64,000 bases of DNA from contig NC_085137.1 of the NCBI RefSeq assembly GCF_035046485.1, forward strand, positions 11,982,252 through 12,046,251, read 5' to 3'. How positions within the stretch are numbered: position 1 is the first letter of the stretch; each line of letters opens with the position of its first letter. This document shows, piece after piece, positions 54,728 to 64,000 of the stretch. Under the pieces are notes generated by a model, which worked only from the letters and a program-made list of their open reading frames with translations, ran no database searches and was not told the DNA's origin. The translations under genes were made by a program, and so were the position numbers. This DNA comes from Aedes albopictus (lineage: Eukaryota > Arthropoda > Insecta > Diptera > Culicidae).

Positions 54728-57010
54728 TACTTACCTTACCGGTCAGGCTAAGGCCGGGGTGGCCTCTGCTGTACATAGTAGCCGCCTCCATTCCACTCGG
54801 TCCATGGCTGTTTGTCTCCAGTTCCGCACTCTGCGTAGGGTCCGCAGAACGTATCCACTTGGTCGACCCACCGCTGCGCTCCACGTCTTCTTGTACCGGT
54901 CGGATGACTCTCGAGAACCATTTTAGTCGGATTGCTATCCGACATCCTGATGACGTGACCCGCCCACCGTAGCCTCCCGATTTTCGCGGTATGGACGATG
55001 GTTGGTTCTCTCAGCAGCTGGTGCAGCTCGTGGTTCATTCGCCTTTGCCAAGTCCCGCCTTTCATCTGCACTCCGCCGTAGATGGTACGCAACACCTTCC
55101 GTTTGAAAACTCCAAGGGCGCGTTGGTCCTCTGCACGTAGGGTCCATGTTTCGTGCCCATAGAGGACGACCGGTCTAATCAGCGTTTTGTAGATGGTTAA
55201 CTTCGTGTTACGGCGAACTTTATTCGATCGTAGAGTTCTGCGGAGTCCAAAGTAAGCACAATTTCCTGCCACAATGCGCCTCTGAATTTCTCTGCTGGTG
55301 TCGTTGTCGGCGGTCACCAGTGAGCCCAAGTACACGAATTCTTCAACCGCCTCGATTTCATCACCGTCGATATAAATTCGGGGTGGCGGGCGCGGTGATT
55401 CCTCCCTGGAGCCCTTTGCCATCATGTACTTTGTCTTCGACACATTAATGACTAATCCGATTCACTTGGCTTCACTCTTTAGTCGGATGTACGTTCCCGC
55501 CATCGTCTCAAATTTACGAGCAATTATATCAATATCATCAGCGAAACCAAGCAGCTGAACGGACTTCGTGAAAATCGTTCCACTCGTGTTTATCTCCGCT
55601 CTCCTAATTACACCCTCTAAAGCAATGTTGAACAGCAAGCACGAAAGACCATCATCTTGCCGCAACCCTCTGCGAGATTCGAAGGGACTCGAAAGTGTCC
55701 CTGATACTCGAACTACGCACATCACTCGATCCATCGTCGCCTTGGTCAATCGTATCAGTTTATCCGGGAATCCGTATTCGTGCATAATCTGCCATAGCTG
55801 TTCTTGATCGATTGTATCATACTCCGATTTGAAATCGATGAACAAGTGATGTGTGAGCACGTTGTATTCGCGGCATTTCTGCAACACCTGGCGGATGGTG
55901 AACATCTGGTCCGTTGTAGCGCGTTCACCCATAAATCCAGCCTGATATTGCCCCACGAACTCTCTTGCAATGGGTGATAGACGGCGGCATAAAATTTGGG
56001 AGAGTACCTTGTAGGCAGCGCTCAGTAGTGTCACAGAGAACAGACATCCAGGCTAGGACAAATTTCATTCGGAAATTTGTGTAAGGATTTGAATCTTTAC
56101 TTGAGTAAGGTTGCAAACCAATACACGATGACAACACTAACGCCACCAAACACCATATTGCCACAGTCAGTGGTGAATTGAAACATTTCAAGTGGTGAAT
56201 TTAATTAGTATGGGAAATTAACCGATTGCAGCGCCACGCTATTGCCACTTGTGTTGCCGATTTCAAATGGCCGTTAAATTTCTTACACAGTTTCGAAACT
56301 GGACTTGGATGTCTGTTCTCTGTGGTAGTGTGATCACGCGATAGTTCCCGCAATCCAACTTGTCGCCCTTTTTGTAGATGGGACATACGATACCTTCCAT
56401 CCATTCCTCCGCCTCCTCCCAAATCTTGGTAATGACCCAGTGTAGTGCTCTCACCAGTGCTTCTCCACCGTATTTTAAAAGCTTGCTTGGTAGTTGATCT
56501 GCTCCAGGAGCTTTGTTGTTTTTCAACCGGCCAACCTCAGGGGCCAGAAGTCTTTCGTCCTGTGCACATACTCCTAAATCTGTTACCACGCCACCTTCGG
56601 TACTTGCAACGTCGCCATTGAGGTGCTCATCGTAATGCTGCCGCCACCTGTCGACCACCTCACGCTCACTCGTGAGAATATTCCCGTAATTATCTCGGCA
56701 CATGTCGGCTTGTGGCACAAAGCCTCTGCGCGAGCGGTTCAGCTTCTCGTAGAACTTTCGTGTTTCCTTAGCGCGGTACAGCTCTTCCATCGCTTCGCGA
56801 TCTCGTTCTTCCTGCTGGCGCTTCTTCATCCGGAAGACTGAGTTCTGCCTGTTCCGCGCCTGTTTGTAACGTGCCTCATTCGCTCTCGTACGGTATTGCA
56901 GCATTCTCGCCTATGCTGCATTCTTCTCGTTTTTCAACTGTTCACATTCGCCGTTGTGCCAGTCGTTTCTGTGATTCGGAGTCGCGAAGCCTAGTGCTGT
57001 AGCCGAGGTA
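54728..57010 (-). mobile_element. RTE-clade LINE, RT region, 5' truncated
   Basis: Minus-strand frames from about 57005: ATPNHRNDWHNGECEQLKNE, a stop, MLQYRTRANEARYKQ, PGADQLPSKLLKYGGEA, GIVCPIYKKGDKLDCGNYR. The MITE at 56032-56325 follows, then TLLSAAYKVLSQILCRRLSP, GQYQAGFMGERATTDQMF, THHLFIDFKSEYDTID, QLLGFADDIDIIAR (catalytic FADD), and after a stop near 55450 SKTKYMMAKGS, VYLGSLVTADND and GRLRWAGHVIRM. The end near 54728 carries GTAAGGTAAGTAAG, a short TAAG-type tail. It resembles the dipteran RTE group. The endonuclease is missing. Confidence 0.88.
56032..56325. mobile_element. 294-bp MITE in the RTE element
   Basis: The left end CACAGAGAACAGACATCCA is matched by the right end read in reverse, CCACAGAGAACAGACATCCA. 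A 6-bp duplication, TAGTGT, lies at 56026-56031 and 56326-56331. It interrupts RTE codons between GNYRVIT and LLSAAYK. The terminal motif resembles, but is not the same as, that of the CAGACGTAACA MITEs. Confidence 0.8.
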
Positions 57011-57136
57011 CTTTGTTGGCAACCCGGCCTTGCATTTTACAGCAGGGATCGCGATCGTCAGTGACAAACGACGGCAACGTCATCGGTGACAATACGATCA
57101 AAAAGGAACACAAAAACGAATAGCAAATGTGCTCAA

Positions 57137-57895
57137 TAGGGCAGTTCAGACTTTAAACATATCAAAAATTCAAAGCTCCCATATGTTCATTGCAATCCTT
57201 GGTGCAAAACTAGAGTCCGGTCAAATTTTCAGCCATTTTGGTGGTGATTTAATGGTGGCCCAAAAGCAAAATAGGTTTGTATGGGAATTACTATGAAGAA
57301 TTTTCGAAAAAGGTTCTCCGCGCTGTAGAGCATTACCCACGTGGATGAAGTCATAGGGTCAAAGCTGAATTGAATTTTTTAGGTCTTAATGATGAATGTT
57401 GCCGAAGACCGGAACTTATTTCGACCATCGGGTAAAAAGTTATTAAACAAATTCCCACTCACATGCGCATTTTTATACACGATGTCCTGCAAGATGGTAA
57501 GAAGGTAACACGCACACTATGATTGCGTGTCAAGCGTGTCGATCGAGCAGCGGTCTTCTTTGCAAGCATGCATGGATGATTATTGATTAATAACTTCATT
57601 CTCGTAAGTCGAAACGAGTTGCGGTCTTCGGCAACATTCATCATTGAGGTCTGAAGAATTCAATTTGACTTTGACTCTATGACTTCATCCATGTGTTTAT
57701 ACTCTACAGCGCGGAGAACCTTTTTTTAAAATTCTCCATAGTAATTCCCATATAAACCTATTTTGCTATTGGGCCACCATTAAATAACCACCGAAATGGC
57801 TGAAAATTTGACAGGACTCTAGTTTTGCACCAAAGAATGCAATGAACATATGGAAGCTTTGAATTTTTGACATGTTTAAAGTCTGAACTGCCCTA
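57137..57895. mobile_element. 759-bp foldback MITE with 8-bp duplication
   Basis: TAGGGCAGTTCAGACTTTAA and its complement TTAAAGTCTGAACTGCCCTA form the ends. GTGCTCAA is duplicated at 57129-57136 and 57896-57903. The arms of about 300 bp are inverted copies (AAATTTTCAGCCATTTTGGT, CCGCGCTGTAGAG, CGGTCTTCGGCAACATTCAT or complements). A TAGGG end with an 8-bp duplication fits the hAT type. Confidence 0.92.
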
Positions 57896-57903
57896 GTGCT
57901 CAA

Positions 57904-58190
57904 GTACACTCGTTTACAATATTATTTCCTTAATCCTACTTAATTTCTAATTGAATTAAAACTATTATACGAAGAAATCTACTATTAAAACACAAAAATA
58001 CAACTGTTACACTACGACGGAGAAATACATGTGGAAGACTTATGTTCTTAAAGCATACTCAACTACCCAAACCCCGAGTTTGCTAAAGAAGCGTCCGAAA
58101 CCGTCTCCGCTCCCGTAACAGAACATTAAGAACATAATCGTTCTAACCTCACACCAATCTATCGTCCGGAGCATAGAGATCTGCGGTACA
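57904..58190 (+). other. Leader upstream of Bel/Pao B
   Basis: Non-coding sequence before the gag ATG at 58191. An LTR should lie here or further left, but with no second LTR in the window its limits cannot be set. The MITE at 57137-57895 may sit within the LTR. Confidence 0.4.
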
Positions 58191-61100
58191 ATGACGACGG
58201 TTCCGCCTGGATTTGTGAGCAATGTTGGTGAGGTGTCGGTCAACCGAAATTGTCGCGCATGTAACCAACCCGATGAAGCGGATAGCCGAATGGTCCAGTG
58301 CGACGGTTGTAGCCATTGGTACCACTTCAAATGCGCTGGTGTTGGAGACAGTATTGCAGACGAAAGCAGAACCTACATCTGTGCGTTCTGTTCGGCATCA
58401 CCCGCTGCTTCAGTGTCACAATCCACAACAGCTAGTGCACGAGAGGCCAAGTTGAGGCTCGACATGCAACGTTTAGCTGAGGAAAAGGAGCTACGCGCGA
58501 GACTTCTGGCAGAAAAGGAGAAGCAGGAAAAGGATATGCAGGAAATGGCGATGAGGCTGGAGAAGGAGAGGAGAGATAAAGCAATCGCCGATTTGATGAT
58601 TCTGGAGAAAGAGTTCATTGATAAAAAATATGAACTGCTTCAAGCTCGGCTGGAGGAAGACGACGAAGGAAGAAGTACCAGGAGCCGTCGCAGCGCTCGT
58701 CAAGACGCAGATAGGATACGAGAGTGGATGAATACGCAACGAGCAGATACCGTGAGTGCCAATCCTGGGGAAGTGGTCCCCACTGGGCTCATGTCCGTAG
58801 CAACCAACGTGGCCCATCCCTCATCAGTACCTACGTTCGGCGAGAGCAGCAGACAGCGACCAATAGCAACTGCTGGCGAAATTTCTTGTGCTACTACCTT
58901 CGCCCCGACGTTCAAGGACCTAATATCGCCTGTGACGCTGGCCCATTCCGTTTTGCCGGTGGAAACCATAACATCGTCGCCAAGCAATGTCCAACCTACA
59001 CCATTGCAGCAATCCACGCCACGGTCTGCAGCAGTCAACGTGATGGAGCCGGTCTCGGTATTGCCGAGAAACACGTACATCAACGCTCAACATGGTTTGT
59101 CTTTCCCAAACACGTCTACAGCTGCGGTAAGTAACCGACCGGCAGTGCAGGCTGGCCTAGCGGGTAATTTAGTCCATCCACCAAGTAGCGAAGTTATTCC
59201 AAGGTTCATTCCCGGTCCAAATTACAATCAACCCGTGGTTTCGGTACCTCAATCAAGTGTAGGTAACCTACCGGTCATTTCGTCTATCAGTTCAGCCCTT
59301 GAGAGTAGAGTTCCTGCTTCCCTATCATTGAATCCTCCCTGGGGCGATTATGCCCCGGTATATCCATCGGTACTGCCAGGTGATCTTGCCCGCTCCTCTG
59401 TTTTCGCGGGAGGAGGCGCAGCAATTCCTCATTCGGCGCCAAGTGTTCCAATTATGTCGCAGAACAGTATTCCTCCTTCTTTTTCGATGCCCATTGACAG
59501 TCGGGGCATTTACAATTTGTCCTCGCAGCATTATCCGGGGATAAGTGTGTCCAGTTACCAAGCTCCAATCTTCTCGATGCCGCGGCAGTCAAACCTTCCG
59601 ATTCAACAGCTGCAAGGTCCAAACTCCCAACAGCTAGCCGCTCGCCATGTGGTACCCAAGGAATTACCATCATTCTCTGGGAATCCAGCAGAGTGGCCAC
59701 TCTTCTGGAGCAGTTTCGAGACGTCCACTCAGATGTGTGGATATACAGACGCAGAAAACTTGATGCGGTTGCAGCGAAGCTTGAAGGGGGACGCTAGGAA
59801 AGCTGTTAGCTGTTTTCTGTTGCATCCAACGAATGTACCAGAGGTCATGAATACATTGCACTCGCTATATGGTCGTCCAGAGGCTATCATCCATACGCTG
59901 CTGAATGAAGTACGTGCCACCCCCGCTCCCCGTCACGATAAACTGGACACCCTGATCAATTTCGGACTTGCAGTGAGAAATCTCTGTGTGCATCTTGTTA
60001 GCACAAGACAAGAAATGCACTTAGCGAATCCCATCCTGCTACAAGAGCTTGTGGAGAAGCTGCCAGCGAATATCAAGCTTGATTGGGCTCTCTACAGACA
60101 ACGTGTGCTGGTGGCCGACCTCCGAGCCTTCGCGGACTACATGAACGTGTTAGTGACAGCGGCAAGTAGCGTTACAACGATCACTGAGCAGAGCGGCCAG
60201 AAACCAGACGTCCAAAAGGGAAAGGCGAAGGCCTTCGTGAATCCTCACTCGACGGAGAGTACTAGGGCGGAATGGCGGACCAAAGAAGGAACAAAGACGG
60301 AAGAAAGTGCATCGGAATTAAAACCGGATCGGCCGTGTGTAGTCTGCAAAATCAATGGCCACAAATCAAAAGACTGTGATGCGTTTAAGCATAAAAGTCT
60401 GGCCGATCGTTGGAAGATCGCCAACGAAGTCCATCTCTGCAAAAGATGCCTGTACCCTCATGGACGCTGGCCCTGTAAGGCTCCAGCGTGCGGCGTAAAC
60501 GGCTGTCAGCAACGTCACCACCGCCTTCTCCATCCGGGAGAACCACAGCCGAATAGGACGAGTGCTACCGTCACCACTACAACTGGAACAGTAGCAGTTC
60601 ATCGACATTTGCAGAGCAAGATACTTTTCCGTATAGTTCCGGTCATACTACACGCGAACGGGAAATCAATACGAACATTTGCGTTCCTTGATAGCGGTTC
60701 CGATGCCACTCTGGTTGACAACTCTATAGTGAAGCGACTGGGGATTGTAGGTCAACCGACCCCTCTGTGTATGCAGTGGACAAACGGAGTAAAGCGTACG
60801 GAAGAAGAATCGCAAAGTGTTCAACTTTACATCTCGGGAATGGATTCTACGAAACGTTTCGTCCTGAATGGTGTGCACACGGTCAAAAAGCTGGATTTGC
60901 CTCAACAGTCGTTGCGATTCGAGAACTTCGAAAGGGATTTTCCACACCTTCGCGGGCTTCCGGTAAAGAGCTACGATAATGCGCTTCCCGGAATTCTGAT
61001 TGGTCTGGACAACACTAAGATCGAAACGCCTCTAAAGTTGAGAGAAGGTAAGCCGGATGAGCCGGTAGCAGCGAAAACTCGGATTGGTTGGGTTGTGTTT

Positions 61101-63890
61101 GGAAGAAGTGGAGGTTCTACCGAAAATCCCTTCCGTCATGTGCTTCATCTGTGCAGCCGTTCAGGTGATGATACGCTCCACGATTTAGTGAAAGATTTCT
61201 TCCGTGTCGAAGGCACGGGAATAACATCACCAGCCGCATTGGATTCCGCCGATGATGTACGCGCTCGAGAAATCCTTAGAGCAACTACGGTTCGAACTCC
61301 CAATGGACGTTTCCAAACAGGGCTCTTGTGGAAATACGACCGAGTGGAATTCCCAAACAGTAGGCCCATGGCGGAGCGTCGTCTGCTTTGCCTGGAGAAG
61401 AGACTGCAAAAATCACCAGAGCTGTACTCCAACGTGAAACAGCAGATTATTTCATAATTAAATTAATTAATTATCGATTTTTGCGGCTTAACCAGCCGAA
61501 TGGAAGTTTTACTTTATTCCAAAAGCTAGGCTTTACATATACTGGCGTGAGTGAGAAATGGACAAATTGAGGTGAAATTTGCGAAAAAGTTACTCGTCCT
61601 CTCGGTGAGACTCGAACTCACGACTCCTACTCACTAGACAGGCGCGTTGCCGCTACGCCACGAGAAGACTCGAAGACGTAGCTGCTAACCTGAATTCAAG
61701 TTCAACACAAAATTCCGAGGTTATCTTTTCCACAGATTGCACCCCTTTCGGATGGAATGAGATGTACATCCACACTACGCATATATTGTATATGTAAAGC
61801 CTAGGCGAGAGCGCATTGTTTTTGTGTGTTGGAAGTCCACACACCTCTCATCGACGACTGTGTCGAAGAGATCGCGCGGTGAGCGGAAAGCTTCCAATGG
61901 GTCGCGACGTTCTCAAACGACCGGTTACGGAACATGAGTCCGTTGCTCGATGACATAATTAAATTAATTAATTATCGATTTTTGCGGCTTAACCAGCCGA
62001 ATGGAAGTTTTACTTTATTCCAAAAGCTAGACTTTACATATACTGGCGTGAGTGAGAAATGGACAAATTGAGGTGAAATTTGCGAAAAAGTTACTCGTCC
62101 TCTCGGTGAGACTCGAACTCACGACTCCTACTCACTAGACAGGCGCGTTAAGATTATTTCATACCAAGAAAAAGGCTATGCTCATATAGCAACGGACAAG
62201 GAGCTGGCAGAATCGGATCCGAAACGAGTTTGGTACTTGCCTTTGGGTGTTGTTGTTCATCCGAAGAAGCCGGAGAAAGTGCGCGTAGTTTGGGATGCAG
62301 CTTCGACAGTCCAGGGGGTGTCACTCAACTCCGTCCTACTGAAAGGACCGGATCTGTTGACTTCTCTTCCTGCGGTGCTCAGCAGATATCGTCAGAGGCA
62401 GGTGGCCATCAGTGGAGACATAAGGGAGATGTTCCACCAGGTGTTGATTCGTTCTGAAGATCGCCAGGCACAACGCTTCCTGTGGCGCGACCATCCTTCA
62501 CAGCCAATTGAGGTGTACGTGATGGACGTAGCAACGTTTGGCTCCTCGTGCTCACCGTGTTCACTACAGTTCGTGAAGAATTTGAATGCGGACGAACAGG
62601 CGGACGACTTCCCGAAAGCAGCCGAGGCAATAAAGGAAAACCACTACGTCGACGATTATTTAGACAGTGTAGATACAGTCGAGGAAGCAGTACAACTGGT
62701 GAAAGAAGTTAGAACTGTCCACGCCACCGGAGGATTTGATATTCGGCATTGGATGTCGAATTCACCAGAAGTGATCGAGCGAATTGGAGACGGTAGCGAG
62801 GGTACAACCAAACACTTCGTAATGGACAAATGCAGCAGTACAGAACGCGTACTAGGAATGACCTGGCAGCCAAGTGAGGACATATTCTCGTTCTGCATCC
62901 AGTTACGAGAGAACCTTCAGCGTTTTATCGCGGGAGAGGCAGTACCAACGAAACGAGAAGCCCTGAGCGTGGTGATGAGCGTCTTCGACCCTCTGGGACT
63001 GGTAGCGGTGGCGTTAGTTCACGGGAAGGTGCTGCTTCAGGACATATGGAGAGCCGGTGTTGGCTGGGATGAGCAGATTCCGGCGGAAACAACTATTCGG
63101 TGGAAAGAGTGGGTCCAGATGTTGAAGAAGCTTGAAGAGGTGAAGGTACCCCGCTGTTATTTCCCTGGCTACGGAAAACAAGCCTACGAAACGCTGGAAC
63201 TGCACATATTCGTCGACGCCAGTGAATCAGCTTACGCGGCATGTGCCTACTTCCGCCTGGTGGATCAGGGCATCATCCGCTGTTGCCTTGTTTCAGCAAA
63301 AACAAAAGTCGCTCCTCTCAAACCGCTATCCGTTCCTCGGTTAGAGCTTCAAGCCGCCGTTATGGGAGCTCGCTTGATGAAAACCGTTGTTTCCAACCAT
63401 ACACTGAAAATCCATCGGAGAGTACTCTGGAGCGACTCCACAACAGTGCTGTCGTGGCTGCAATCCGATCCACGGCGTCGCACACAATTTGTAGCATTCA
63501 GGATTGGCGAGATCTTGGAGCTCACGGACATTAAGGACTGGCGTTGGGTTCCGACAAAATGTAACGTTGCGGACGACGCTACCAAATGGGGAAACGGACC
63601 CAATGTGGACCCGAACAGCCGCTGGTTTAAAGGACCAACTTTCCTGTACGAGCGAGAAGAAGATTGGCCTCAACGAAAACTTCCTTTGGCTGAGTCTCAG
63701 GAGGAGCTGCGTCCTTTGTACGTACATACCCATGTTGTAGTGGAACCAACATTGGATTTCAAACGCTTCTCCAAATGGGAGCGACTGATACGATGCGTCG
63801 CCTTCGTGCGCCGTTTCTACGAAAACTGCCTGCGGAGAATTCGACGACAACCATTGTATTCTTCATCAAGTTTAAGTCGAGAAGAACTGA
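58191..63890 (+). pseudogene. Bel/Pao element B gag-pol, split by an insertion and 3' interrupted
   Basis: The ATG at 58191 opens a 1088-codon frame. It contains a PHD finger (CRACNQPDEADSRMVQCDGC, HWYHFKC, CAFC; residues about 23-64), a coiled coil (about 85-165), a Ser/Pro-rich spacer, the gag core (ELPSFSGNPAEWPLFWSSFE), zinc-binding segments (CVVCKINGHKSKDC, CKRCLYPHGRWPC) and an aspartic protease (FAFLDSGSDATLVD). The polyprotein continues past the insertion at 61457-62150 with VWYLPLGVVVHP, VWDAASTVQG, the RT catalytic HYVDDYLDSVD, the linker VFDPLGLVAVALVHGK and RNase H (VLWSDSTTVLSWLQSDPRRR). After LSREELS (about 63890) similarity to element A ends, so integrase is absent here. It is the same lineage as A but clearly a different subfamily. 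Confidence 0.9.
61457..62150 (-). mobile_element. 694-bp tRNA-derived insertion, tandem SINE-like repeats
   Basis: A 13-bp duplication, AGATTATTTCATA, at 61444-61456 and 62151-62163 flanks it and marks a precise insertion into pol. On the minus strand, GTGGCGTAGCGGCAACGCG (box A) and GAGTTCGAGTCTCACCG (box B) lie in the copy at 61453-61680. The body ends in ATTAATTAATTTAATT. A second 196-bp copy of tail, body and box B (61954-62149) is a direct repeat of 61453-61648 and starts within the tRNA-like head, so the insert is a head-truncated SINE followed by a full SINE plus about 300 bp of extra 5' sequence. Confidence 0.82.
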
Positions 63891-64000
63891 GTAATTTTCG
63901 TTCAGTGCATTATTTTTCCGTGATAGGAATGGTCAAGAAATTTAACACAGCAAGCCCCATTTGATTTGACGTTTCGTTTATGCTCCGTACTAGGATCCGG
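63891..64000. other. Unidentified sequence ending Bel/Pao B
   Basis: After the codons LSREELS the sequence becomes AT-rich and unlike pol, and a stop follows at 63962-63964. It is probably the edge of another insertion that continues past the window. Confidence 0.45.

Noticed and set aside
61590..61680. Functional tRNA gene on the minus strand
   Set aside because: It is embedded in a 694-bp insertion with a 13-bp duplication and a SINE-type tail.

Overview
The window reads as repeat-rich mosquito DNA, most likely Aedes aegypti or a close culicine. The grounds are an animal zinc-finger gene with spliceosomal introns, an abundant Aedes-type tRNA-derived SINE (Feilai-like) with a 13-bp target duplication, Bel/Pao, Ty3/gypsy, RTE and RNase H-bearing LINE elements, many MITEs, and long tracts of decayed 'GGAATTCCTGGA' repeats. 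Only two host genes are visible, both on the + strand and both partial: the 3' exons of a FOG/u-shaped (ush) homologue (10406-14973) and the last two exons of heparan sulfate 2-O-sulfotransferase (39001-39530), whose upstream part falls in a 500-N assembly gap (38501-39000).

Region 1-10405 is probably intron of the ush gene, since the first visible exon opens mid-codon after an acceptor. It holds a 3.2-kb retroposed unit (343-3504, 18-bp target duplication, ATC tail) built mainly from 21 copies of a 128-bp monomer, two or three SINEs, and GAATTC-type tracts. 10406-14973 holds eight ush exons encoding nine zinc fingers and a PLDLS CtBP-binding motif, followed by an AT-rich 3' UTR to about 16560.

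Region 16.6-38.3 kb is a mobile-element desert: more GAATTC-type tracts, a 2.9-kb foldback element, several MITEs with clear terminal inverted repeats (two with 8-bp target duplications appear in the window outside the LINE nest), SINEs, an RTE endonuclease fragment and a 3'-truncated Ty3/gypsy element.

Region 40-64 kb is a stack of nested insertions. A minus-strand LINE (40607-54480) was cut by a complete Bel/Pao element with 437-bp LTRs and a 5-bp duplication (40975-46876), by a 4.25-kb foldback-like DNA element with an 8-bp duplication (48606-52852), and by a 407-bp MITE (53289-53695). Next to it lies a minus-strand RTE element (about 54728-57010), itself carrying a MITE. Last comes a second Bel/Pao element on the + strand (58191 to about 63890), with a PHD finger at its N-terminus and its pol split by a 694-bp tRNA-derived insertion. 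Almost all element ORFs carry stops or frameshifts.

The observations most worth following are the monomer-array retroposon at 343-3504, the foldback element whose inverted arrays are dense in a YY1/Pho-like motif, and the Bel/Pao copy that integrated with an inverted gag-LTR segment inside it. I see no sign of a new enzymatic or defence system.
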